Shown here one piece after another: positions 34,655-44,340 of a stretch of DNA of 64,000 bases. The position numbers and the translations under genes were made by a program. Every line of letters starts with the position of its first letter. Position 1 is the first letter of the stretch. The DNA lies in the NCBI GenBank assembly GCA_001630475.1, contig KV419424.1:188931-252930 (forward strand). Reading direction: 5' to 3'. The notes below the pieces were generated by a model, which saw nothing but the letters and a program-made list of their open reading frames with translations, was not told the DNA's origin and searched no databases. This DNA is from Sistotremastrum niveocremeum HHB9708. Taxonomy: Eukaryota; Basidiomycota; Agaricomycetes; Sistotremastrales; Sistotremastraceae.

Positions 34655-37360
34655 TCAGATATTTATATCTATCTCTTGAACCTCCTTTGTCCCAGAGGAT
34701 CCCTCATCATCTCTGTCAGAGACTGCAATCACTCCCACATGCTCCGCCAAACACAGTTCAGCACCCGTCTCCCACCCATTAATAATCTGTGGACCCGTGC
34801 GGCCTGGAATGAACTCGAATACCTTGTCTTCGATGTATTGTTGCGTCAATATAGCCGTGTTCTTCGCAGTGGACGGTCTCGCGTGCCGCATGTTTTTTCG
34901 GGTGATATTGAAGTTCTTCTCAATGATAGTGTGACATTCCCGAAGAAGCTCAATCAGTGGTGAACGCTTGATCAATGTCTCAATGGTGTTGTTTGATCCA
35001 TCGCCTGAATATATCCGTTTGATGGCCAAATTGTTCCGCTCAACAAGCCAATCAACTCCACGGAAGCCATCAGGCTTGCCGCTTGGATTGACTAGCCAGG
35101 AACGCCGGACGGTGTTTGCCAAATCTGTTGAGCACCCATGGTGAAGGAAAGCAAGATGTTGAAGACAATGGGACGCATATTTGTGTTTTCCGCAAGCCTT
35201 GAAGAGGTATGCCATGGGGAGCATGGTGTCCTCAATCCTGCCAACATCGCCATGTTTGCCGGCATGATAATGTTCAAGATACAGAAGCAGTTCTCGAAAC
35301 CAGAGTTGGGCGTTTTCGAAAATATAATCCCTCTCGTCGTCTGGTGCTGATGCTCGGTTGGTGCTGAAATCCCCGTTCGGCAGGAATGTATCCAAGCACT
35401 CGTCTGCAATTGCGACTATATCCTCCCACTCGGGTTTGGTCTTGGCCCACTGTGCCAAACTCTCTATTGTGGGATGGTGACGTTGCACAATAGTCAACAT
35501 GGCCAGAGAAAACCGTGCCTCCGCATCTTGAGCTATCACGTCGTGCATTCGACGAGTCCCGGGTCCACTGGGTGTGTTGAATCGACTCTGATCCTTCGGG
35601 CGCAAGACACCAACGACATCATATATAGAGCCCTCAAATCCAATCTTTGAGACCCTCTCAATGAATATGCGATAGAGTGCGTCACCCAGGGCCATGAACA
35701 AGTGAAATGTGCCCATGAACATCAAAGCATGTTGCATGCGATCGGTATCCATGTTTTCCGGATCATCTTCAACAGATCGACTGCTTTGGGCGGATTCATA
35801 CTTCTCCACAGTGCCGAGGTCACCATGAAAGAGATAAACCCGCCCTTCAACGTGTTCCGGTGATTTGGCTGCCTGTCCGAGGAGATTGTCTATCACTTCA
35901 ATATTCCCCGCGGTAGATGATTCCTTGATATCCATCAATACAGCAGGATGTTGCGTGGTAGCGGCCACTTTCAATTTATGCTCGGTCTCCAATGGTTCTC
36001 CCAAGAACTGCTCGTATGAGCGAAAATCTTGATGAGTCCGAACTAAATTGGCCAGCAGGTGCCAACGAAATCGAGAACGGAGGCGATCCCACTGCTCTGG
36101 TCCAATTGTGGCATCGGAAAGCTCAACTCGCAGCTTTGGTTTCGTTCTGACACCATGTTTATTGTTCGGATTCGTCTCCCAAAGCTCCTTCGAGCATCTG
36201 AGGACCTCAGGATCCAGGCTCGGCATCTCGATGAAGGTTCCGGACGTCATACTGTGGAACGAGCCCTGTTTTGCGGCTGTAGGCTCTGGCGTCGGCATAG
36301 CAAAGTCCACATTGTCATAGGCAATGATAAATTGATCACTGGCACAAGCCTGGATCAGATTCTCTTTACTCTCTCTTGACAGAGCATCAATAATATTGTC
36401 TGCGGAAGAATCCGATGCAGAGAGGCCTGCATGTGCTGCCCAATGGTGGACACGCTCTGCAGCATTCACAGAAGTCAAGAACAGCGAGTTGATCATCTGG
36501 AATGCATTGCATTTGTGATTCATGCTATTCATGCCGATACTGATCACGGTGACCATTTTCTGATGAAGGCGAGCGGTTAGTAAATTGGTTTTGTTTGTTT
36601 GTTGACCAAGCGGACATACCAGTCTGACAATCCCATCTCTTCTCATTTTTAACTTGAGCAATCGCTTCCGAATCTCACGTTCGGCTGGAACCTTGACTTG
36701 CGAGGGCGGAGTCGGATCAACCTCCCCAGCCTCCGGGGTAGCAGTGGCACGCTCCTCGGCAGCTGCCTGATCCAGCATGGCCTCAAGCATGGAGTCTTCT
36801 TCATATTCGTCGTCCTCGCCGTTCTCCGCACTTGGTGTAGAGGTAAAAACAAAGTCTTTCTTGTTTTTTTCGGCGCTTTTGAGGAGCTCTAGGACCGTGG
36901 TGTTTTCGGTCGGGGGTTCGTACGAGGGGTCGCCGGTCATCAAGGCTCCCATCATTCTCCAAGCGGTAGGTGCCCCAGAACGATATTTTTTGGACACGTC
37001 TTCAATGTCGAAGCCCCGGACTTGTGCTTGAGATATGCGGCTAGCAGGGTAGTGGAAGCCACTGGCTATATTTGAGAGGTCGCTGATCTCTCGAGTAATG
37101 GATTTGATTGTCTCGTCTGCCATAGCTTTTTTGACAGGTCGAATACTGTCCTTGTATTCAAATTCCATGAGTGCCATGGTATCCGTCATGATATCTTTGA
37201 AGGAGCGAATGTAAGACTCCCTGAGTAGGAGTAGCCGAGAGTCGCTTGCGTAGAGGACGGCTCGTATCAATGACTTCATATCCAGCTTATTCTCCTTGAA
37301 GAAGTCTGCTATCGAGTCTGTCTGGGACTGCATTTGAGGGCCTCTGGACGATGCTGTCAT
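34655..37360 (-). CDS. Putative transposase of the 5.6-kb element (DUF6589-like)
   Basis: One long open frame contains a 60-nt intron (36560-36619, GTATGT donor, CTAAC branch, CAG acceptor), giving about 881 residues. The N-terminal 200 residues hold a charged, acidic linker (GEDDEYEEDSMLEAM). The central part has FIIAYDNVDFAM (Asp near 329 and 332), then HGDLGTVEKYE (Asp near 494), ALMFMGTFHLFMALGDAL, and toward the end GVDWLVERNNLAIKR (Glu near 754). This order of conserved acids resembles an RNase H-fold DDE transposase with a large insertion. I believe it matches the fungal DUF6589 family, from memory only. Being encoded inside the terminal repeats, it is the best transposase candidate. 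Its start lies about 80 bp inside the inner repeat. Confidence 0.7.
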   Translation of the reverse strand: MTASSRGPQMQSQTDSIADFFKENKLDMKSLIRAVLYASDSRLLLLRESYIRSFKDIMTDTMALMEFEYKDSIRPVKKAMADETIKSITREISDLSNIASGFHYPASRISQAQVRGFDIEDVSKKYRSGAPTAWRMMGALMTGDPSYEPPTENTTVLELLKSAEKNKKDFVFTSTPSAENGEDDEYEEDSMLEAMLDQAAAEERATATPEAGEVDPTPPSQVKVPAEREIRKRLLKLKMRRDGIVRLVCPLGQQTNKTNLLTARLHQKMVTVISIGMNSMNHKCNAFQMINSLFLTSVNAAERVHHWAAHAGLSASDSSADNIIDALSRESKENLIQACASDQFIIAYDNVDFAMPTPEPTAAKQGSFHSMTSGTFIEMPSLDPEVLRCSKELWETNPNNKHGVRTKPKLRVELSDATIGPEQWDRLRSRFRWHLLANLVRTHQDFRSYEQFLGEPLETEHKLKVAATTQHPAVLMDIKESSTAGNIEVIDNLLGQAAKSPEHVEGRVYLFHGDLGTVEKYESAQSSRSVEDDPENMDTDRMQHALMFMGTFHLFMALGDALYRIFIERVSKIGFEGSIYDVVGVLRPKDQSRFNTPSGPGTRRMHDVIAQDAEARFSLAMLTIVQRHHPTIESLAQWAKTKPEWEDIVAIADECLDTFLPNGDFSTNRASAPDDERDYIFENAQLWFRELLLYLEHYHAGKHGDVGRIEDTMLPMAYLFKACGKHKYASHCLQHLAFLHHGCSTDLANTVRRSWLVNPSGKPDGFRGVDWLVERNNLAIKRIYSGDGSNNTIETLIKRSPLIELLRECHTIIEKNFNITRKNMRHARPSTAKNTAILTQQYIEDKVFEFIPGRTGPQIINGWETGAELCLAEHVGVIAVSDRDDEGSSGTKEVQEIDINI

Positions 37361-37437
37361 TTTTTCGTCTGTAATTACAACGTGACACTATGTGACAATG
37401 GCATGGAGCGCGGAGCGCGGATTCCTCGGGTCGGAAA

Positions 37438-37462
37438 CCGGAGGTGTTTTCCGCCAGAGGTT
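37438..37462 (-). repeat. Right inner inverted repeat (25 bp)
   Basis: Perfect partner of 32116-32140, 140 bp from the right end and 78 bp upstream of the transposase-like start codon. Confidence 0.85.
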
Positions 37463-37572
37463 CATACAGTCGCTCCTCCATTGCGTTCGGCTAAGCTCCT
37501 GTTATCTCCGCCCGCCCATATCACCTCCGCCCTTGTCCTCCCCGCCCTCGGATTGATAACGCTTTGGAGCGA

Positions 37573-37602
37573 GCGACTGTAGAACCTCTGGGAAGGAGAT
37601 TG
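37573..37602 (-). repeat. Right terminal inverted repeat
   Basis: Its reverse complement begins CAATCTCCTTCCCAGAGG, matching the left end apart from symmetrical A/T and C/G swaps. Confidence 0.85.
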
Positions 37603-37611
37603 ATTGCAACC
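37603..37611. repeat. Right target-site duplication
   Basis: ATTGCAACC, identical to the left copy at 31959-31967. Confidence 0.85.
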
Positions 37612-37972
37612 ACGAACGTCTTTTTCTCAAAGCCAGGAGAAACATCGGAGACTGACCACGTCGGTCTATTCGCCGTCTCTGTCAGGAATATAAGAATGGC
37701 TGTCACCACAGAGTACTGATACGGTCAATCTGACCTGATCTTGGGATATTCGTTCCGAGGTTTCCTTCGCGTGTAAGTCCATCGAAATGGAAGGTCACTC
37801 CGAGAGTGAATATCGGGTTGAATGAGGACAGAACATCTGGAACCAGCTTGGCACGAATGAAAGCAGCTTTGGCTTGCGCAGGAGTTCCTCTGAATCTAGG
37901 TACAAGCGCGGACACGCAGACTGCGTTGAGAGCAAGGGCGCCAGCGAGACACAACAAAAGTCGATGAAGCAT
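37603..37972 (-). pseudogene. PEBP copy 3, 5' half (cut off by the element)
   Basis: The signal peptide MLHRLLLCLAGALALNAVCV is followed by GTPAQAKAAFIRAKLVPDVL and FNPIFTLGVTFHFDG. After an intron come ANRPTWSVSDVSPGFEKKTF and the codons for Val-Val-Ala, where the element begins. Removing the element and one target copy gives KTFVVAMVG, as in copy 2. The host gene was therefore intact at the moment of insertion. A TATA-like ATATAAGA lies about 50 nt upstream. This half may still be transcribed into the element. Confidence 0.85.
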
Positions 37973-38402
37973 GTTTCTCGAGGACGTTACAGTGAGAGCA
38001 TCGTGCCAGCGATCAAGCAGTCTTATATGTCGAGCCGGAAAGAAGACTCTTGGCCACCATCCGCCAGAACCACAACATGAGAAAAAGCAGCCGAGACATA
38101 TGGTCTCGGGATGAGTAGCAATTTCGGTTAATGACATCTTCACGGAGGCGTCATAATGCTTGAGAAATTCATAACAAGTTCCCAGCGAGAACGGCTGGGT
38201 CGCATACTGTGCTCCAACCAGCTGAGCGTGGTCTCTTGAAAATGTGAGTTGGCCGGTCAGGATGAGCTTCGGTGCCGAATTCGATGCCGAGACTCCCGCG
38301 CTTGAACTCAAAGAGGTTGAAGCAACAAAAATATATTCCGCACAGGCTTGTGCGCAATCTCAGAATGACCAACATTAAGAAGCATCACTACGTATCAGTC
38401 GC
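37973..38402. other. PEBP intergenic region
   Basis: Contains the TATA-like site of copy 3 and the 3' end of copy 4; nothing else is recognisable. Confidence 0.35.
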
Positions 38403-39191
38403 TCACGCCTGTACCAACATGAAGTTCCCTGCTAGAGGTGGACCCAAATCTACTTGCTTCGCGTACACCGAAACATTAAAATTGGCAATTGAAGTTGTGA
38501 ACGGCGTCGTTGGGAAATTTTTGGGTTGAAGAAACAAGAAAGTCGGATATCTGTTGGTATTCTCTCAGGAATTTCACATTATCTGATAAGACAACTGACC
38601 TGTGAGGAGGAGAGCCGACTGGGGGTCCTGGCGAGAGATACTCGCTCAGGGCGGGTGTTGTATTTCGCAAGGTAGTTCCTTCTAGCTTGAATCCGCCCCC
38701 AATGAAGTGACGGATTTGTGCGAAGGTTGTATTTGTGGGACTAGGGGCATCCGGATCTGCATAGACCGTTTCAGGATGAAACTAAATGGCATATCTTCCA
38801 CATTTGACATTTACCTATCATGGCTATAACGAAAGATTTCTTAGAGAATCGAGGTGCCAATTTGATATCCGGAATAGACCATAATGGTCTGTTGGCACTT
38901 TCTGCGTAAAAACCTCCGTTTAGCGAGTGAGATGCGACAAACAAAGAATGAACGGTTACCCGGTATTGTGAGGTCGTTTCCGAGATGTACTTTGAGCGCG
39001 GTCCCATTGACATGATAAGTGATGCCAAGTGTCAGTATGGGATTGAATTTGGTGAACACGTCGGGGACGAGCTTTGATCGAATAAACGCTTCTCTAGCTT
39101 GAGCGGGCGTTCCAAAACCATGGGACGCGGAAACTGCCATTACAGCAGTCACAAAAAAGAGAGAACACAAGACAAGACATTTGGGGGACAT
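38403..39191 (-). CDS. Secreted PEBP-like protein, copy 4
   Basis: The signal peptide MSPKCLVLCSLFFVTAVMAV is followed by GTPAQAREAFIRSKLVPDVF and FNPILTLGITYHVNGTALKV. Later exons give KSFVIAMIG, a DPDAPSP-type segment, FAQIRHFIGGGFKLEGTTL, TPALSEYLSPGPPVGSPPHR, and the end FNVSVYAKQVDLGPPLAGNF with a short tail. Three introns are placed as in copy 5, to which it is clearly the closest. A TATATAA box lies about 50 nt upstream. All family ligand-pocket motifs are kept. Confidence 0.85.
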
Positions 39192-39240
39192 TCTGGTTAG
39201 CAGACCCCTCGCGTCGACAGCTGAGCAGGAGAGACAACCA

Positions 39241-39247
39241 TTATATA
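39241..39247 (-). promoter_or_regulatory. TATA box of PEBP copy 4
   Basis: TATATAA on the minus strand, about 50 nt upstream of the start codon. Confidence 0.5.
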
Positions 39248-39826
39248 GCAGAGAAAGACACAGATCATCGAAGCTTGACGGGTACCTGACATAGCTCTCC
39301 TATCAGCCATAATGCGTGGCACATGTTCATCATGAGTAGAGTGGAAATAAAGAGATGAGGAACGTTTTCCTTAAGATGAAGCTGCTATTGCCGCATTGCA
39401 AGCCAGCGCTGCGCCACTGGCTCAGGTGAGTCATAACACTCTGGCCCATAGGCCCTTCATTCGTGTCAAAGAAGTTATAGCACTCGTGCGCTCCGCGAGT
39501 TAGTGCGTCGACAGGTATCAATAGGGTAGGTGAGCGCGTGGACGACAAGGAAGTACTTGAGTTCCTGATAGTTCCTGAGCACGATGGTCGAACGCATCGC
39601 AATTGGGTCAAAAGATGATCAGAAGTCCTTGGAGGGCGTAGCAAGGTGCAGGGAGGTGCGCTCGATCCGAGTCCACCCACGCCGCTCAATCATGCAACTT
39701 GATCTGGAAACAAAAGGCCAGGCACACTCGGATAACCTTTTTGGAAGTGAATTGCATTAATTGGCAGACACAGCTACAAATTGAGATGATGCAGATAAAC
39801 TGAGTTGAGGTCTTCCCCTAGGTACA
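39248..39826. other. PEBP intergenic region
   Basis: No recognisable gene or repeat. An open frame on the minus strand (39330-39689) has no conserved feature and no splice support. Confidence 0.35.
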
Positions 39827-40638
39827 TTAGCTCGGGGCAGGGCCAACCATAATGAAATTTCCGGCCACGGGTAGACCCATCTTAACTTGCTCTGCAAATG
39901 AGGAAAGATTAAAGTTGAGAATAGACGTTGTGAATGGGGTGGTCGGGAAATCCTTGGGTTGAAGGAAGAGGAATGTAGCATATCTGCGGGAAACGTGGTG
40001 AGGCTGGGATTTACGTGATCACAAAATTGCTGACCTGTGGGGAGGGGATCCAGGCAAAGGTCCCGGCCCGAGGTAGTCGCTCAGAGCCGGGGTCGTATTT
40101 CGCAATACGGTTCCCTCAAGCTTGAAACCGCCACCAATGAAATGACGAACTTGGGAGGCAGACCTGTTTGTGGGGCTGGGCGCATCAGGATCTAAATAAT
40201 TAGTGTGGAGAGTCAATGAATAAATTCTGATCGAAGCAAAACAACGAGGCCACTTGCCGACCATGCCGACGACAAATGTCTTTCTTTCAAACTCTCGTTT
40301 GAAGTCGATATCAGGGATAGACCATACAGGCCTGTTGGCAGTGTCTGTAATTCAGTCAATCTGTGGGTTAGTAAGAATATCCACGGAAGAAAAATTCAAG
40401 TCTGACCTGCCGGAGTAAGATTTGTTCCTAGGTTACCCTTGAGAGCTGTTCCATTGACGTGGTATGTTATACCAAGAGTCAACCTTGGGTCGAACTTGGG
40501 AAACACGTCGGGAATGAGCTTGACGCGAATCAAAGCCGCTTTCGCTTGAGCGGGCGTCCCAAAGACAGGAAAACCAAGGGCGGGATGCACAAAGATTGTA
40601 CATATCAATGCATAGAGATATAGCGAAGCTTGAAGCAT
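39827..40638 (-). CDS. Secreted PEBP-like protein, copy 5
   Basis: The signal peptide MLQASLYLYALICTIFVHPA is followed by GTPAQAKAALIRVKLIPDVF and FDPRLTLGITYHVNGTALKG. The middle exons give TFVVGMVG, DPDAPSPTNRSASQVRHFIG and TPALSDYLGPGPLPGSPPHR. The C-terminus is FAEQVKMGLPVAGNFIMVG, where the usual GPP reads GLP. It forms a tandem pair with copy 4. A TATATA box lies 40 nt upstream. Its promoter region is shared divergently with AHA1. Confidence 0.85.
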
Positions 40639-40675
40639 GTTGACAGTGCAGGCAAGTGGGTGGACCTCAGTGCAG

Positions 40676-40684
40676 AATATATAG
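40676..40684 (-). promoter_or_regulatory. TATA box of PEBP copy 5
   Basis: CTATATATT on the minus strand, about 40 nt upstream of the start codon. Confidence 0.45.
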
Positions 40685-40728
40685 CAGCAGCCAAGGAGCG
40701 CCCAGCGGCCATCACAGGTGATTCAAAT

Positions 40729-40747
40729 GATATGTGGGGCACATATC
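40729..40747. promoter_or_regulatory. 8-bp palindrome in the PEBP5/AHA1 divergent promoter
   Basis: GATATGTG and CACATATC are separated by GGG. The 335-bp divergent region also has AGTGG-atatg-CCACT (40776-40790) and a TATATA box near 40917 for AHA1. It may be a transcription-factor site; no factor can be named. Confidence 0.35.
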
Positions 40748-40973
40748 AAGAGTTATGGGCGCACATATAAGTGGATATGCCACTCATAACGTGTGCCGTT
40801 AGCAATCAACGCTTTCGTAGCTAAAGCAGCGTCCAGGACTCAGAACGGTTGAAAAAAGTATCCGGCTTCCGATAAACTTTCTAGTGAATTCTGTAAGCGC
40901 CAACCCAATCGCGATCATATATAGGCCTCTTTGCTTTCCAGTGCTTTCTTGCTCTCTTACTTACTTCTAAACG

Positions 40974-42566
40974 ATGTCTTCTCCTAACTGGCACTGGAAA
41001 TCCAAGCACGTACGTTCTTACCACTTTTCGTCGTTGTCGTCCACGATCTCATCCATTCCAGGTCACCCCATGGGCGAAATCTTGGTTCGAACGCGAGCTG
41101 ACCACTATAATCATCGAAGGTTACTATGCCCTTTGCTCACAACGTTCAGCAATTAATGACCGATCTTCTCACAGAGGGCGATGAGAAAGTCTCAGTGGCT
41201 CAAGTGACTGACGTGGACGGCGATGTTGAGCTCGGCCAAAGAAAGTCAAAGTATGTATCCGCTGCTTTCACGTGCACTTCTGATCATTCATATCTAGTTA
41301 AGATTAATTACTATTTACGATTGCAAAGTCGTCCTTGAGTGGGTTGGCACCGCATCTGATGGCTCCGAAGTCAAAGGAACCCTGAGTGAGATCATGCCTC
41401 ACGCCTGTCGTGTGTATTGCTGATCCATGCATCCAGCTATCCCTGAAGTCTCCCATGAAATTACCCTTGATGGTCTTTCAGATTACGTCGTACGCCACCC
41501 CTTTCCAGCCATGAGATCTATCTCGCTAATTTGGTCCCCAGTATGAATGGGCGTTAACCACAGCATCATCTCCTGCCGTCGACGCAGTCTACTCTCTCGC
41601 GAAGAAACGTCTTCCTGCCGCACTCGAAACAAAATTTGCCGAGTTCCCTGTTGTACTCACTGATACCCATGGCAAAGACATCACCGTCTCCACCGCCAAC
41701 TCGACCGAACCCAGCCGAGTTTCAACTCCCTCCATCCCATCCGGCGTCAAGCCAGCCGTCCCAGCCGTCAAAAAAGTCGAGAAAGCCATCAATACTGCCA
41801 CCATCAAGGTTGAATGTAGCTTCATGGCCAGTGCTGATGATCTCTTCAGCCTCCTGACAGACGAGAAAAGGATTCCTTCGTGGACTCGTGCGCCTGCTCA
41901 GGTGTGTATTTCTCTGTGGCAGACCCTTATGGCGCGTAGCTGATTTCAGGCTAGTCGAACCCAACACCTGGTGCCAAATTCTCACTGTTCGGCGGAGGCG
42001 TAATTGGGACCTACAAGTCTCTTCAGTCCCCTAAAGAATTCGTTCAGACTTGGGCACTCAGTAATCCCAACTGGCCAAGCGGTAAGCCATTCTCTCTCTG
42101 CGCTTGCTCTTTCTAAACATAAATCCAGGTCATGACGCGATCCTCACAACGACCTTGGACCAATCATCCGACTCCACGAAAATTACTTGGAATTTGGTTG
42201 GCGTTCCCAAAGGACAAGAGGATGAAACCGAACGCAATATCCAAGGATACTAGTATGTCTCTTGTTGATCCATTCGATCTCGTGTTATTGACCATTCTCT
42301 AGTGTTGGAGGGCTGAAGTCGATCGGGTATGTACCAGTCTTCATCGAAACTCGCTCTACACCCTCGTCACGCCCCTCGCCGCCATCAAAGCCTGCCCCGG
42401 ACTTCTCCCGACAGCTGGTTGCAGGCTTGGTTGCGTTGATGGCATTGGTGGCGGCGGTAATCATACCTTATTTCTCTATCTAAATGTGAAATCGGTAATA
42501 TGGAACATTGGAACTGATTGTTTATTCGTATGTTTCCCATTTAACAGGTTGGCTTCGGCGCTATAG
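40974..42566 (+). CDS. AHA1: Activator of Hsp90 ATPase
   Basis: Aha1 binds Hsp90 and stimulates its ATPase. The N-terminal domain reads MSSPNWHWKSKH|VTPWAKSWFERELTTIIIEG, then DEKVSVAQVTDVDGDVELGQ and KVVLEWVGTASDGSEVKG, then IPEVSHEITLDGLSDYV. A linker follows, rich in Ser, Pro and Lys. The C-terminal AHSA1 domain is IKVECSFMASADDLFSLLTD, FSLFGGGVIGTYKSLQ and DDSTKITWNLVGVPKGQEDE-like sequence ending in VGGLKSIG. There are several introns of 50-70 nt. Two 3' ends are possible. Splicing a 221-nt intron (42327-42547) gives SIGLASAL and a stop at 42566. Reading into that intron adds about 50 residues ending in a hydrophobic segment before a stop at 42481. Confidence 0.9.
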
Positions 42567-42776
42567 AACGTTGCTAGATATACCATCGCAAATGTCTCTG
42601 GTCGAGCTTAGCCGTGAAGTTGGATTGTTTGGGGGTACTGGAATAGAAGTTTACAAAAATGTTTTGAAATCATCATTGTGAAGACACGATTGAAGCAAAG
42701 TGCATTGTTTAGTGAAAGTTGTTCGTACTGATACAAATTAATTCTGTTTCGGCTATTCGAGTCTTGTCCAATGCAT

Positions 42777-44053
42777 CTACTCGTCGGAATCGCCTTCCTT
42801 CCTCTTCTGAACTCTTACATACGCGTCGCCCTCTTCGCCAGTTGAAACGCTCTCAACATCACCATAAGTCTCTCCTTGATTTTCGGCGTGCAATTTCCTT
42901 CGCTCGGCGCGGATAACCTCGAGGTTATGGTGGACTGGGCTGTGGCCACCGACAGGACCAAGGAAAGAAGCTCCAGCAACAGTTCCGATCATGCTACAAT
43001 ATCTTAGCATTCACATTGAAAAATCAACGTAGAGGACATACCAAGTGCCGATGAGGATAGACAAGTAGAAGCGATATTGGCTGAACCATCTTGGTGCTAT
43101 GTCCCGTAAGTTAGATTAATCCAATAATCGTGGACAGTAAAACATACCCCATCCCGCAGTCGTGGTCTTTTGGTCGGCCCACCAAAGGCCGGTGAATCCA
43201 ACCCATTGTGCCAAAAGGGCCGCAGGAGGCGATAGAGCCAATGTAGGCCAAGCAATAAGGACGGGCGTGAGACCTAGGAGAAGTCGAGGATAGCCTTGTC
43301 GTCCGCCATAGCTATAAAATAGGTCAGTAAATGCGCCCTTCTCTGCATGCTTCAGAATCTTACCCAGCAAATTCCAGGCCCCAGTGGAGAGCGCCAAGGA
43401 ACGAGAGTAAAACGGCGCCATAGGTGACTTGAATATGCAAGCAGTCATTGAGAATTGCAATAGCGAGATTCGGGTCAACACCGGGCGTTCCGCCTATCAA
43501 ACCGTTCAACGCCGAAATGATAACCAAAGAGCATGGTGACGTACCGGAGGCGGCGATGCCAGCCTGACGCGCGAGATAAATGGATGAAATCGAGGTCCCT
43601 AGGTACGGGAGTGCGCCTGCAAGACCAAGGACCATGACGGGCTGGGGAACTTGAGAAGCAATGGCACCGGTAATATTAGTCTAGTGGAAATAAAAAGGAA
43701 TCAGATTGGAGGGCGACTAGCAAGATATGCTATACGCACAAAAGAGGCCTCGCTCGGGGTCGCGTCTTGAGCCATGTTGGACCCAGCAATTGTTTTCGCT
43801 ACATCAGAGGCGGTATTTCCAGCCTCTTCTCTGGCGTTGGTCACTGCATGACCGAGACTTTGCGAGCCTGGTCTGAGCAAGACATAAGTATGATGTCATT
43901 GAGGGCAATGTCGTCAACGTACTTTCCGGAAACGGTAGAGGCGACTGTTCGAATACGGATGGAATTAAAGGAGGGCGCGGCTGCTCTGAGAGCGTTGTTG
44001 TAGAGAGGCAAGGGAGCTCGACGAAGAGCAAGTGGTCTGACAAGAGAGAACAT
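42777..44053 (-). CDS. TMEM69/DUF3429 mitochondrial membrane protein
   Basis: The N-terminus MFSLVRPLALRRAPLPLYNN is arginine-rich without acidic residues, as in mitochondrial presequences. After short introns the protein continues with QVPQPVMVLGLAGALPYLGT, and several hydrophobic segments follow: ILNDCLHIQVTYGAVLLSFL, GALHWGLEFAG, YGGRQGYPRLLLGLTPVLIA and QWVGFTGLWWADQKTTTAGW. These are the DUF3429 family hallmarks (VxYGAvxLSFLGaxHWG). The C-terminal tail is charged (ERRKLHAENQGETYGDVESV). Function is poorly known; inner-membrane location is inferred. The start was set at the ATG in front of the presequence. Confidence 0.85.
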
Positions 44054-44340
44054 GGTGGGTGATGAAAAGGAACCGATACTCAAGTGGCTCTTATGGTGTT
44101 CAAACAGCCGATGATGTCATACACGCAATAGCATACACACGCTTCCATTTAACTGCCCAACTACAACCACTTTGTAGAAGAAAATATCTAGATAAGGAGA
44201 TAAAAATGGCAAGGGTATATTGACGACATAGATCGTCTGAACAACGCGTCCCAGCCGAGAAGAAAAGAATGTACGTGGGGGAGAAAATGCAAAAGCAAAG
44301 CAGAAATGGATACACCGACCCAACCCGATGATAACACTGA

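Larger units (their letters stand above)
31968..37602. mobile_element. 5.6-kb TIR DNA transposon with RecQ helicase and putative transposase
   Basis: The element is 5,635 bp. Both ends read CAWTCTCCTWCCCAGAGSTT going inward (24 of the first 30 positions match), and nine-base direct repeats flank it. A second, perfect 25-bp inverted pair sits 140-150 bp inside each end. It holds two convergent genes, a RecQ-type helicase on + and a putative transposase on -, whose stops are about 70 bp apart. Target-site length is in the Mutator range, but the large protein shows no MULE signature I recognise, so I leave the superfamily open. It splits a PEBP gene, and the two halves meet in frame at the duplicated site. 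The transposase-like frame is open; the helicase frame has two stops. Confidence 0.88.
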
